Source of the DNA: CAVQGZ01 sp964356295
GTDB taxonomy: Bacteria; Actinomycetota; Actinomycetes; Jiangellales; Jiangellaceae
NCBI GenBank assembly: GCA_964356295.1
Contig: CAYHHE010000048.1
Location: forward strand, 1-21,681
Length of the DNA stretch: 21,681 nt
Reading direction: 5' to 3'
Position 1 is the stretch's first letter; each line of letters opens with the position of its first letter. Both the position numbers and the translations under genes were made by a program. The notes beneath the pieces are model-generated. The model was given only the letters and a program-made list of their open reading frames with translations, did not search any database and was not told the origin of the DNA. Positions 1 to 7,391 of this stretch are shown here, in pieces.

Positions 1-59
1 AGCGAGAACGCCGCGATGCCCGCGACGGCTGCGGCCTTTCGTCCTACTCGAACCGTCAT
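1..59 (-). CDS. Start of an exported protein, cut by the left edge
   Basis: Only about 19 codons are visible, beginning at ATG 59 on the minus strand. They encode a basic N-terminus (MTVRVGRKAA) followed by a small, apolar Ala/Gly/Ile/Phe stretch, which is how a Sec signal peptide or lipoprotein leader begins. An AAGGAG Shine-Dalgarno sequence lies 9 nt upstream (about 69-74). The product cannot be identified. The GlnR-like repeat at 177-192 raises the possibility of a nitrogen-source transporter binding protein, but that is inference from the promoter alone. Confidence 0.5.
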   Translation of the reverse strand, partial: MTVRVGRKAAAVAGIAAFS

Positions 60-176
60 CTGGTTCGACTCCTTCCTGACATGCGTCGAGCACGGCCGTG
101 TGCCGCGCCAGATCCATCTGACCCAACAGCACGCTGCGCCGAAAGAACCAGGGCCATGCGGTCCCGACACTCCAGT

Positions 177-192
177 GTTACGGAAGTGTTAC
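177..192 (-). promoter_or_regulatory. GlnR-like direct repeat (GTAAC-n6-GTAAC)
   Basis: On the minus strand the sequence is GTAAC, then ACTTCC, then GTAAC, a direct repeat with 11-bp periodicity (one helical turn). GlnR sites in actinobacteria are described as GTnAC-n6-GnAAC repeats, so this fits one a-b pair. The repeat extends to 8 bp (GTAACACT twice). It lies about 118 nt upstream of ATG 59. A PhoP-type box is a weaker alternative because its repeat core is GTTCACC. Confidence 0.4.
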
Positions 193-225
193 CAGCAATC
201 CCGTCATATCTGGTCAAACAACGCC

Positions 226-1656
226 TCAACCCAGGGCCCACGCCAGCGCTGGATCGCTGAGCGCGCCGGCGACGTCCGCCAGGAACGCCGAGCCCTGGGC
301 GCCGTCGACGAGGCGATGGTCGAACGACACCGCCAACGTCGTCACCCAGCGCGGCGCGACCGTCTCGCCATCCGGCCCGTCGACCACCCACGGTCGGCGC
401 GCGACCTGCCCGAGGGCCAGGATCGCCGTCTGGCCGGGCGGGATGATCGGGGTGCCGGCGTCCATGCCGAACACCCCGATGTTGGTGATCGAGATGGTCC
501 CTCCCGAGGTCTCCCGGGGTGTCGTGGTGCCCTCCCGAGCCCGGGCGGCGAGGTCGCCGATCGCAGCCGCCAGCCCGTGCACGTCGAGCCGGTCAGCGTC
601 ACGCACCACCGGCAGGAGCAGACCCCTCGGCGTCGTGGTGGCGATGCCGAGGTCCACGTAGCGCCGGTACACGATCTCGCCCGACTCCTCGTCCCACAGC
701 GCGTTGACCTCGGGGGTGCGCCGGGCGGCACTGCAGACCGCCCGGGCTGTCAGCGTCAGCGGTGATAGCCGGACGTCGGCGAAGCGCCGGTCGGCGCGCA
801 TCCGGTCCAGCAGGTCCATGGACGCCGAGACGTCCATGCTGACGAACTGCGTGACGTGCGGCGCGGTGAGCGCCGAGGCCACCACCGCGCGGGCCATCGC
901 CCGTCGAACCGACCGGACGGGGACGCGCTCCTCGCGCGGAAGCCCGTCCCAGCCGGGTTCCGTGCTCCTCGGTGCGGCCACTGGCCGCTGGGCATGCGCC
1001 TCCACATCGGCGCGGGTGATCGTCCCGCCCGGGCCGCTCGGAGCGACATCGGTGAGCGTGACTCCGAGGTCGCGGGCCAGCCGGCGGACCGGGGGCTTGG
1101 CCAGCGGACGGCCAGCCGGGGCGCCCCGCTCCTCGGCGGGGAACTCGCCGACCGCCGGCAACGCCGCCTTCTCCGCGCCCACCACCGGGCTGACCGGGTG
1201 GGGCGGCTCCGGCGGCGCGACCCGCATGCCCACCTCGTGGCCGGTGCTGAATGCCCCGTGCAGCGCCTGCACCCCCGGCTCGATGGGCCCGGCGCTGCGC
1301 CGGCGTCGCCGTCCCGGACGGGGGCCGTACCCGACGAGCACCGGCTCGCGCTCGTCCCCCTCAGTCGGTTGCGCCGGCGCGGCGGCGGGCGTCTGCGTCC
1401 CCGGCCCGGGCGTCGGGCTGCCCGCGGTGTCGACACGGACGATGGGCGTGCCGACCGCTACCGTCTCCCCCGCCTCCACGAGCAGGTCGGTCACGGTGCC
1501 GGCGAACGGTGAGGGGAGCTCGACGAGCGACTTGGCCGTCTCGATCTCCACCAGCACGTCGTTGACGGCGACCTCGTCGCCCGGGCGCACCTTCCAGGAG
1601 ATGATCTCGGCCTCGGTCAGGCCCTCGCCCACATCGGGCAGCGAGAACTCCGGCAT
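226..1656 (-). CDS. bkdC: 2-oxo acid dehydrogenase E2 (dihydrolipoamide acyltransferase)
   Basis: A 476-aa E2 core enzyme that transfers the acyl group made by E1 from its lipoyl arm to CoA. The single lipoyl domain covers residues 1-76, with the lipoyl lysine K42 in ETAKSLVE. A Pro/Ala/Arg-rich linker includes GYGPRPGRRRRRS. The peripheral-subunit-binding domain is near residues 184-222 (AKPPVRRLARDLGV, then GPGGTITRADVE). The acyltransferase domain ends with the catalytic DHRLVDG at 446-452. ATG 1656 is preceded by GAGGAGGT and sits 21 nt after the E1 beta stop, so this is the third gene of the operon. The arrangement matches M. tuberculosis BkdABC (Rv2497c-Rv2495c, formerly PdhABC). Branched-chain specificity is inferred from that family, and pyruvate or another oxo acid is possible. 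Confidence 0.9.
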   Translation of the reverse strand: MPEFSLPDVGEGLTEAEIISWKVRPGDEVAVNDVLVEIETAKSLVELPSPFAGTVTDLLVEAGETVAVGTPIVRVDTAGSPTPGPGTQTPAAAPAQPTEGDEREPVLVGYGPRPGRRRRRSAGPIEPGVQALHGAFSTGHEVGMRVAPPEPPHPVSPVVGAEKAALPAVGEFPAEERGAPAGRPLAKPPVRRLARDLGVTLTDVAPSGPGGTITRADVEAHAQRPVAAPRSTEPGWDGLPREERVPVRSVRRAMARAVVASALTAPHVTQFVSMDVSASMDLLDRMRADRRFADVRLSPLTLTARAVCSAARRTPEVNALWDEESGEIVYRRYVDLGIATTTPRGLLLPVVRDADRLDVHGLAAAIGDLAARAREGTTTPRETSGGTISITNIGVFGMDAGTPIIPPGQTAILALGQVARRPWVVDGPDGETVAPRWVTTLAVSFDHRLVDGAQGSAFLADVAGALSDPALAWALG

Positions 1657-1677
1657 GGCGGCTGACCTCCTCTCGGC

Positions 1678-2667
1678 TCAGTAGGCCACGGACTCGTCGA
1701 CCGCATCGAGCACTCGGTCGACGTCGGGCAGCCAGACGTCCTCCATCCGGGACGGTGGGTACGGGGTGTCGTAGCCGGTCACCCGCAGCACCGGCGCCTC
1801 GAGGGAGTGGAAGCACTCCTCGCTCAGCCGAGCCGCCACCTCCGCGCCGAGACCGAGCGTCCGATGTGCCTCGTGCACCACCACCACCCGGCCGACCTGC
1901 CTGGTCAGTCGGCCCAGCGTCGCCCAGTCCAGCGGTGACAGGCTGCGCAGGTCGACGACCGCGAGCGAGCGGCCCTCGTCCGCAGCCGCGTCCGCGGCGT
2001 CCAGGCAGGTGCGCACCGTCGGTCCGTAGCCGACCAGCACGACGTCGCTGCCCTCCCGGAGCACCCTCGCGGAGAACAGCGGTTCAGGCACCACGTCGGA
2101 GCCGGTCGTCACCGTGCCCTTGTCCCAGTAGCGGCGCTTGGGCTCGAGGAACACCACCGGGTCGTCGCAGGCGATGGCCTGCTGGACCATCCAGTAGCCG
2201 TCGTGTGGCGTCGCGGGGGAGACCACCCGCAGCCCAGGCGTGTGGACGAAGTAGGCCTCCGGGCTCTCGCTGTGGTGCTCGACCGCACCGATGCCTCCGC
2301 CGTACGGGATCCGGATCACGATCGGCATCGCGAGCCGCCCTTCGGACCGGAAACGCAGCTTGGCCACCTGGCTCACGATCTGGTCGAAGGCCGGGTAGAC
2401 GAAGCCGTCGAACTGGATCTCGCACACCGGTCGATACCCGCGCAGCGCCAGCCCGACCGCGGTGCCCACGATTCCCGACTCGGCGAGCGGGGTGTCCATC
2501 ACCCGGTCCTCTCCGAAGTCCTTCGCCAGGCCGTCGGTCACCCGGAAGACGCCCCCGAGTCGTCCGATGTCTTCGCCCATCAGCATCACTCGAGGGTTGG
2601 ATTCGAGGGCACGACGGAGTCCTGCGTTTATGGCCTTGGCCAGCGCGAGCTCGGTCATCACGCTCAC
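1678..2667 (-). CDS. bkdB: 2-oxo acid dehydrogenase E1 component, beta subunit
   Basis: A 329-aa E1 beta subunit, a normal length for the family. With E1 alpha it forms the thiamine-diphosphate-dependent decarboxylase of the complex. Visible family motifs include GEDIGRLGGVFRVT (31-44), DTPLAESGIVG (58-68, with E63 at the cofactor-activating glutamate position), and RIPYGGGIGAVEHHSES in the middle of the protein. GTG 2667 overlaps the E1 alpha stop as GTGA, indicating translational coupling. ATG 2658 (MTELALAKAINA) is an in-frame alternative that would remove three residues. No E3 (lipoamide dehydrogenase) gene follows, so E3 must be supplied from elsewhere in the genome. Confidence 0.9.
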   Translation of the reverse strand: MSVMTELALAKAINAGLRRALESNPRVMLMGEDIGRLGGVFRVTDGLAKDFGEDRVMDTPLAESGIVGTAVGLALRGYRPVCEIQFDGFVYPAFDQIVSQVAKLRFRSEGRLAMPIVIRIPYGGGIGAVEHHSESPEAYFVHTPGLRVVSPATPHDGYWMVQQAIACDDPVVFLEPKRRYWDKGTVTTGSDVVPEPLFSARVLREGSDVVLVGYGPTVRTCLDAADAAADEGRSLAVVDLRSLSPLDWATLGRLTRQVGRVVVVHEAHRTLGLGAEVAARLSEECFHSLEAPVLRVTGYDTPYPPSRMEDVWLPDVDRVLDAVDESVAY

Positions 2668-3770
2668 CTGAGTCCCTGTGGGCTGTCGGCCAGCGAGACC
2701 AGGCGGGCGACCTCGTCCCGCTGGGAGCGCAGGTTCGGGTCCACCTCGGCGTAGACGTGCGCGAAGACGGCGACTGGATCAGGTTCGGGCAGCGTCCGGC
2801 AACCGTCCCGGACGCGGACGGCGAGCGCGTCCGCCTCCTCCTGGACCGACTGCAGGAACTCCGCGTCCGCGTGACCCCCGCGCAGCAACATGGCCTTGAC
2901 CCGCTCAATAGGGTCCTTGAGGCGCCACTGCTCCAGCTCGGCCTCGACCCGGTAGCGGGACGGGTCGTCGGAGGTGGTGTGGGCGCCCATCCGGTAGGTG
3001 AAGGCCTCGACGAGCGTGGGGCCCGACCCGTCTCGGGCACGGGCCAACGCCGCTCGGGTGACGGCCAGGCAGGCGAGCACGTCGTTGCCGTCCACCCGAA
3101 CCCCCGGGAAGCCGAACCCATGAGCCCGTCGGAACAGCGGGATGCGTGTCTGGCGCTCCAGCGGCTCGGAGATGGCCCACTGGTTGTTCTGGCAGAAGAA
3201 GACCACGGGCGCGTTGGTCACCCCGGCCCAGATGAACGCCTCGTTGACGTCGCCCTGGCTGGTGGCGCCGTCGCCGAAGAAGGCCAGGACGGCGCTGTCG
3301 CGCTCGATGTCGCCGGTGCCCACCGCGCCGTCACGCTGGATGCCCATCGCGTAGCCGGTGGCGTGCAGGGTCTGGGCGCCGATGACGATGCTGAGCAGAT
3401 GGAGCCCGTGCTCGGTGGTGTCCCAGCCGCCCAGTGTCACGCCTCGAAAGAGACCAAGCACATCGAGCATGTCGACGCCGCGACACCAGGCCACGGCGTG
3501 CTCGCGGTAGGTGGGGAAGGCGTGGTCCTGGGGACGCATCGCCCGACCGGCACCGATCTGCGCTGCCTCCTGCCCAAGGAGGCTGGCCCACAGGCCGAGC
3601 TCACCCTGTCGCTGGAGCGCGACGGCCTCGCTGTCGAAGCGGCGCACGAGCACCAGGTCGCGGTACAGGCCACGGACGGTGTCGAGGTCGACGTCGGCGA
3701 CCCACGGGTCGTAGGTGTCGTCGCGCCGACGGACCCCCTCGGGGGTGAGCAGCTGGACGAGATCGCTCAT
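2664..3770 (-). CDS. bkdA: 2-oxo acid dehydrogenase E1 component, alpha subunit
   Basis: A 368-aa E1 alpha subunit. It binds thiamine diphosphate through GDGATSQGD (166-174), followed about 27 residues later by QNNQWAIS (N195-N196), the classic GDG...NN motif. It also carries YREHAVAWCRG (88-98) and the conserved loop HTTSDDPSRYR. The start at ATG 3770 has AGGAG five bases upstream. It is the first gene of bkdABC; a TACCGT hexamer at 3833-3828 is a possible -10, giving a leader of about 50 nt. The substrate may be a branched-chain 2-oxo acid, by resemblance to actinobacterial BkdA. The neighbouring aminotransferase could supply oxo acids, but it has its own promoter and lies beyond a 360-nt gap. 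Confidence 0.9.
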   Translation of the reverse strand: MSDLVQLLTPEGVRRRDDTYDPWVADVDLDTVRGLYRDLVLVRRFDSEAVALQRQGELGLWASLLGQEAAQIGAGRAMRPQDHAFPTYREHAVAWCRGVDMLDVLGLFRGVTLGGWDTTEHGLHLLSIVIGAQTLHATGYAMGIQRDGAVGTGDIERDSAVLAFFGDGATSQGDVNEAFIWAGVTNAPVVFFCQNNQWAISEPLERQTRIPLFRRAHGFGFPGVRVDGNDVLACLAVTRAALARARDGSGPTLVEAFTYRMGAHTTSDDPSRYRVEAELEQWRLKDPIERVKAMLLRGGHADAEFLQSVQEEADALAVRVRDGCRTLPEPDPVAVFAHVYAEVDPNLRSQRDEVARLVSLADSPQGLR

Positions 3771-3827
3771 GGCTCTCCTCGCTCATGGTCCGGCGCTGAC
3801 GGGATCGCCGTCCGGGCGCCTGCGGTG

Positions 3828-3833
3828 ACGGTA
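3828..3833 (-). promoter_or_regulatory. Possible -10 hexamer for bkdABC (TACCGT)
   Basis: On the minus strand, TACCGT fits TANNNT and lies 57 nt upstream of the bkdA ATG. No convincing -35 was found. This is the best hexamer in the gap on that strand. Confidence 0.35.
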
Positions 3834-3882
3834 CCCGTCGAGCGTCGGGGGGTGAAGAAGTCGCGGCTCGCGGCTGCGCGGG

Positions 3883-3928
3883 GGACGCCCCGGAGCTCGG
3901 CTGCCGCGCCGCGGACGCCCCGGAGCTC
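3883..3928. repeat. 16-bp direct repeat, two copies
   Basis: GGACGCCCCGGAGCTC occurs at 3883-3898 and again at 3913-3928, 30 bp apart. It lies inside the gene-free stretch upstream of bkdA. Confidence 0.8.
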
Positions 3929-3941
3929 CCCACCGTCCACA

Positions 3942-4053
3942 TCGACTGCGGGTTTGGTGCGCTCACGGCCCCGTCGACTGCGGGTTCGGTGCTCTCCGGG
4001 CACCAAACCCGCCGTGGATCATCGGGGCAGAGCACCAGGACCGCCGTGGATCA
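3942..4053. repeat. Four-unit intergenic repeat: two direct copies and two inverted copies
   Basis: Two direct units (TCGACTGCGGGTTTGGTGC at 3942-3960 and the TTC variant at 3974-3992) are spaced 32 bp apart. Two inverted relatives follow (GCACCAAACCCGCCGTGGAT from 4000, and GCACCAGGACCGCCGTGGAT from 4032), also 32 bp apart. The 3771-4130 gap holds only these repeats, the 16-bp repeat and the bkdA leader; I see no gene in it. Confidence 0.75.
3980..4012 (-). terminator. Hairpin downstream of pat
   Basis: GCGGGTTCGGTGC (3980-3992) pairs with GCACCAAACCCGC (4000-4012) across a 7-nt loop with one mismatch. The copy at 3948-3960 would pair perfectly with the same right arm. It lies about 120 nt after the pat stop and upstream of bkdA. 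It could end pat transcription, although there is no T tract. Confidence 0.4.
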
Positions 4054-4130
4054 CCGTGAGGGGCCCCCGGCGTGGGCCCATCGCGGGCGGCTCTCGGTTG
4101 CGAGGGGGTCTGGCGCCCGCGGACGGGTGC

Positions 4131-5207
4131 TCAGCCCAGCCAGGCTCGGCTCACCTCGAGCAGGATGTCGTTGGCCTCCGGCTCGGCGATGGTCACCCGC
4201 ACCCCCTCGCCCGGAAACGCGCGCACGGCGATCCCGGCCGCCTCGCAGGCCTGGGCGAACTCGACCGCGCGCTGTCCGAGCGGGAACCAGACGAAGTTGG
4301 CCTGCGTGGTCGGCAGGTCCCAGCCCTGGGTAGCCAGCTCGTCCACGACCCGCTCGCGCTGGGCGACCAGAGTGTCGACGCGGGCCAGCAGGGCGTCCTG
4401 CTGGCGCAGCGACTCCACCGCCGCCGCCTGCGCGATCGAGGAGACGCCGAACGGGACCGACGTCTTGCGCAGCGCGGTGGCCACCGGCTCGTCGGCGATC
4501 GCGTACCCGATGCGCAGCCCGGCGAGGCCGTAGGTCTTGGAGAACGTCCGCAGCACGGCCACGTTGGAGCGTCGCCGGTACTCGGCCAGCCCGTCCGCTG
4601 CCTCCGGGTCCCGGACGAGCTCGCCGTAGGCCTCGTCCACGACCACGAGGACGTCGTCGGGCACGGCATCGAGCAGGCAGGCGAGCTCAGCGGCGGTCAC
4701 GACCGGCCCGGTCGGGTTGTTCGGCGAGCACACCAGCACGACTCGAGTCCGGTCGGTCACCGCGGCCGCCAACGCGTCCACGTCGTGGCGACCGTCGCGA
4801 GCCAGCGGGACGGGCACCGGCGTCGCTCCGGCCACCTGGGTGACGATCGGGTAGGCCTCGAACGAGCGCCAGGCGAACACCACCTCGTCGCCGGGGGCTG
4901 CCGCGCAGGTCACGAGCTGCTGCAGAACCCCGACGCTGCCGGGCCCGAACACCACGTGCGCCGCTGGCACACCGAGTCGCTCGGCGACGGCACAGGTGAC
5001 CCCTGTGCACGCCATGTCCGGGTAGCGGTTGACCTCGCCGCCGGCGGCTGTGATGGCCTCGAGCACCCCGGGCAACGGTGGGAACGGGTTCTCGTTCGAC
5101 GAGCACTTGAAGGTCCGGCGCGGGGCCGTCCCGGACGGCTCGACCGGAAGCCCCGGGCGGTACGCCGGGATGGCGTCCAGATCGGGACGCACGCGCACGG
5201 ACGGCAC
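4131..5207 (-). CDS. pat: Aromatic amino acid aminotransferase (Pat / HisC-like)
   Basis: A 358-aa fold-type I, PLP-dependent aminotransferase that swaps amino groups between amino acids and 2-oxo acids. Family features are SNENPFPPLPGV (37-48), NRYPD (60-64), DEVVFAWRSFEAYP (107-120), SPNNPTG (161-167), DEAYGEL (191-197) and the PLP lysine K224 in LRTFSKTYGLAGLRIGY. The layout resembles mycobacterial Pat more than the HisC of a histidine operon, and no other his gene is nearby. GTG 5207 is chosen because a TACCCT hexamer (5221-5216) ends 8 nt before it and no Shine-Dalgarno is seen, which suggests a leaderless mRNA. It is divergent from the EamA exporter. Aromatic versus histidinol-phosphate specificity is inferred. 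Confidence 0.8.
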   Translation of the reverse strand: MPSVRVRPDLDAIPAYRPGLPVEPSGTAPRRTFKCSSNENPFPPLPGVLEAITAAGGEVNRYPDMACTGVTCAVAERLGVPAAHVVFGPGSVGVLQQLVTCAAAPGDEVVFAWRSFEAYPIVTQVAGATPVPVPLARDGRHDVDALAAAVTDRTRVVLVCSPNNPTGPVVTAAELACLLDAVPDDVLVVVDEAYGELVRDPEAADGLAEYRRRSNVAVLRTFSKTYGLAGLRIGYAIADEPVATALRKTSVPFGVSSIAQAAAVESLRQQDALLARVDTLVAQRERVVDELATQGWDLPTTQANFVWFPLGQRAVEFAQACEAAGIAVRAFPGEGVRVTIAEPEANDILLEVSRAWLG

Positions 5208-5221
5208 GGCCGACCAGGGTA
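5207..5221 (-). promoter_or_regulatory. Possible leaderless promoter of pat (TACCCT)
   Basis: TACCCT at 5221-5216 on the minus strand is followed by 8 nt and the GTG start at 5207. Spacing is 2 nt longer than at the other leaderless sites, so this one is less certain. Confidence 0.45.
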
Positions 5222-5248
5222 GCCACGCACGCGAGCACCCATGCTGGG

Positions 5249-5263
5249 TAGCGTCCGATCGTG
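5249..5263 (+). promoter_or_regulatory. Leaderless promoter of the EamA gene (TAGCGT)
   Basis: TAGCGT at 5249-5254, 6 nt, then GTG 5261. No Shine-Dalgarno sequence precedes the start. Confidence 0.55.
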
Positions 5264-6310
5264 CATCAGCCGGCAGTCGCGCGCAAGAAGGCCCCCGGCG
5301 AGCCGGGCGCGCAGGCGGCGGGCGGCACCCGCAGCGTCCACCCCACGCTCGGCTACAGCCTCGTCCTGCTCGCGGTCGCGTGCTTCGTGGTCAACGCCGG
5401 CGTGTCCCGGCTGGTGCTGACCTCGCAGGTCAGCGCTATGGAGCTCGCGGCCATCCGGGCGGTCGGCACCGCGGTGCTCCTGCTGGGCATCGTGCTGCTG
5501 TCCGGGCGGGCCGCCACGCTGCGGGTCAGCCGCCACGAGGTGGTGCCACTGCTGGTGTACGGCGTGGTCGGCGTCGCGCTGCTGCACCTGTCCTACTTCG
5601 AGGCAATCGAGCGACTGCCGATCGGGCTGGCGCTGCTGCTGGAGTACCTGGCGCCGGTGCTGGTGGCGCTGTGGGTGTGGGCGGTGCGCCGCGAGCCGGT
5701 GCGCGCGACGCTGTGGCCGTCCCTCGGGCTCTGCCTGGGCGGGCTGGCGCTGGTGGCGCAGGTCGGTGGCTCCGCCGGCGGGCTCGACCCGGTCGGCGTG
5801 CTGGCGGGTCTCGCGGCGGCGGTCTGCTTCGCGACCTACTTCCTGCTCGGTGAGCGGCTGGTCGTGCACCGCGACGTGCTGTCGACCACGTTCTGGGGCT
5901 TCGCCGTGGCGGCGGTGTTCTGGACGGCGATCGTCGCGTGGTGGGACGCGCTGGACCGCGCGAGCGACCTCTCGGTGACCGTCCCCGCCGTGCTCGGCTC
6001 GCCGACGGTCCCGGTTGGCCTGCTGCTGCTGTGGGGTGTCGTGCTCGGCACACTCGTCCCGTTCGGCGCGGTCACCGCCGCACTGCGCCACCTCCCGGCC
6101 ACGACGGTGACTGTCGTGGCCATCCTCGAGCCCGTGGGTGCCGCGCTGCTGGCGTGGTGGTGGTTCGACGAGACCCTGTCCGCCAGCCAGATCGGCGGGG
6201 TCGTCCTGGTGCTGGTCGGAATCGTGCTGGCGCTGCGAGCCCGCCAGACTCGGCCCACGCGTCCGGTCGAGACCGCGGGAGCCGGAGCGCTTCCCGGCCC
6301 GGGTCCCTAG
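5261..6310 (+). CDS. EamA-family (DMT) transporter
   Basis: A 349-aa polytopic membrane protein of the drug/metabolite transporter superfamily. Two EamA repeats give about ten hydrophobic segments, the first near residues 29-50. Motifs include the helix ending with YFEAIERLPIGLALLLEYLAPVLVALW in repeat 1 and LRHLPATTVTVVAILEPVGAALLAWWWFDE in repeat 2 (quoted only as landmarks around 5600-5690 and 6085-6175). The N-terminal 28 residues are polar and disordered. GTG 5261 is supported by a TAGCGT hexamer ending 6 nt upstream. Export of an amino acid or metabolite is likely for the family, but the substrate is unknown. The stop overlaps that of the convergent usp gene by CTAG. Confidence 0.85.
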   Translation: MHQPAVARKKAPGEPGAQAAGGTRSVHPTLGYSLVLLAVACFVVNAGVSRLVLTSQVSAMELAAIRAVGTAVLLLGIVLLSGRAATLRVSRHEVVPLLVYGVVGVALLHLSYFEAIERLPIGLALLLEYLAPVLVALWVWAVRREPVRATLWPSLGLCLGGLALVAQVGGSAGGLDPVGVLAGLAAAVCFATYFLLGERLVVHRDVLSTTFWGFAVAAVFWTAIVAWWDALDRASDLSVTVPAVLGSPTVPVGLLLLWGVVLGTLVPFGAVTAALRHLPATTVTVVAILEPVGAALLAWWWFDETLSASQIGGVVLVLVGIVLALRARQTRPTRPVETAGAGALPGPGP

Positions 6311-7197
6311 CGCGCCGCAACCGGTCGGACGACGGCGACCGGGCAGGCGGCGTGGTGCAGGACGCCACGGCTCACCGAGCCGAGCAGCAGGCCCGCGAAG
6401 CCGCCACGCCCGCGGCTGCCGAGGACCAGCAGGGCCGCGTTCGCCCGGGTGGCCTCGGCCAGCAGCGCGTCCACCGGGTGCCCATCGGCGATGACCTCCG
6501 TCACCTCGACATCGGGGTACTTGTCCCGCCAGCCGGCCAGGCTCTCCGACACGGCCAGCCGCGCCTCGGTCTGACGGGTCGCCGCCTCGGACAGCACAGC
6601 GAACGCCTCGTCGACGAACGGGTCAGGCTGCGCCCACGCATGCACGACGACCAGGCCGTGCCCGCGACGGGACGCGGCCTGGAACGCGAAGTCGATCGCC
6701 GCTTCCGACACCGCCGACCCGTCCACCCCGACCACGACCGGACCAGGCCGCCACGCCGCGTCCGCCGCCGTCCCACGGGTCACGACCACCGGCACCGTCC
6801 CGTGCGAGGAGACCGCTTCGGAGGTCGAGCCGAGCAGCAGCCGGGCGAAGCCGCCCCGCCCGTGGCTGCCCACCACGACCATCGCTGCGCCTTTGCCCTG
6901 GTCGGCCAGGACCCGGCCGGCGGGTCCGTGCACCAGCACCCCGTCGACCTCGAGCCCGGGCGCCCACTCCTGCGCCTTGGCCACCGCGTCGGACAGCACC
7001 GCTTCGGCTGCCTCGCGGACGAGATCGACGGACGCGGGCACCGGGACGTAGCCGGGAACCGGGACCTCCCAGGAGTGCACCAGCCGCAGCGGCCGGTGCT
7101 CGTGAACCGCCTCGTGCGTCGCCCAGGCGAGCCCGACAAGGGACTCATCAGAGCCGTCGATGCCCACGACGATGGGACTACCGGCCAACACGCTCAT
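6307..7197 (-). CDS. Tandem-domain universal stress protein
   Basis: A 296-aa protein with two UspA folds (about 1-145 and 150-296). Each keeps the ATP-binding signature: VVVGSHGRGGFARLLLGS in the first and LVLGSRGRGGFAGLLLGS in the second. Each also starts with a V-G-D strand (IVVGIDGS, VVVGVDGS). Two-domain, ATP-binding USPs of this size are frequent members of the mycobacterial DosR regulon, such as Rv2623. ATG 7197 is chosen over longer in-frame starts because it begins exactly at the first beta strand and GGGAGGTG lies 5 nt upstream. A DosR-like box at 7275-7288 lies 78 nt upstream. Its stop overlaps the EamA stop tail to tail. Confidence 0.9.
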   Translation of the reverse strand: MSVLAGSPIVVGIDGSDESLVGLAWATHEAVHEHRPLRLVHSWEVPVPGYVPVPASVDLVREAAEAVLSDAVAKAQEWAPGLEVDGVLVHGPAGRVLADQGKGAAMVVVGSHGRGGFARLLLGSTSEAVSSHGTVPVVVTRGTAADAAWRPGPVVVGVDGSAVSEAAIDFAFQAASRRGHGLVVVHAWAQPDPFVDEAFAVLSEAATRQTEARLAVSESLAGWRDKYPDVEVTEVIADGHPVDALLAEATRANAALLVLGSRGRGGFAGLLLGSVSRGVLHHAACPVAVVRPVAAR

Positions 7198-7274
7198 GCG
7201 ACACCTCCCGGGTGCTCCCCCCAGCGTGGGGCGGCACCTGCGGCACAGGTCAGCGGCGCTCGCCCCAGCTGGCT

Positions 7275-7288
7275 GGGACCAAAGTCCC
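7275..7288. promoter_or_regulatory. DosR/DevR-like box upstream of usp
   Basis: GGGACCAAAGTCCC, read on the minus strand as GGGACTTTGGTCCC, is a 14-bp near-palindrome matching the mycobacterial DosR box core (GGGACTWWAGTCCC-like). It lies 78 nt upstream of the usp ATG and about 100 nt upstream of the kinase start, so usp is the more likely target. A DevR-like regulator is encoded 1.9 kb away. Confidence 0.65.
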
Positions 7289-7376
7289 CAGCGCGACATC
7301 ACCGGCAAGGGCGCCGGTCGCCTCAGGATCGCCCGCGTGAACCGACCGTGACTACCGGGCAGGGCGGATGACTTCC

Positions 7377-7391
7377 TACGATTCGCTCGTG
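7377..7391 (+). promoter_or_regulatory. Leaderless promoter of the GAF kinase (TACGAT)
   Basis: TACGAT at 7377-7382, 6 nt, then GTG 7389. If this hexamer is used, the in-frame ATG 7368 lies upstream of the transcript and cannot be the start. Confidence 0.5.

Noticed and set aside
156..170. Possible third DosR-like box (GGGACCGCATGGCCC on the minus strand)
   Set aside because: The half-site spacing is one base longer than in the two good boxes and the central bases do not fit.
3883..4053. CRISPR array
   Set aside because: Only two copies of each unit, with degenerate and inverted units and no cas genes nearby.
1755..5222. Very long open frame on the plus strand (over 1100 codons)
   Set aside because: It runs antisense to bkdB, bkdA and pat, which have clear motifs. 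High GC at third positions suppresses stops on the opposite strand; the translation is Arg/Pro/Gly-rich with no recognisable domain.
4910..6091. Long minus-strand open frame over the EamA gene
   Set aside because: The translation is low-complexity Arg/Gln/Asp-rich and antisense to a well-supported transporter.
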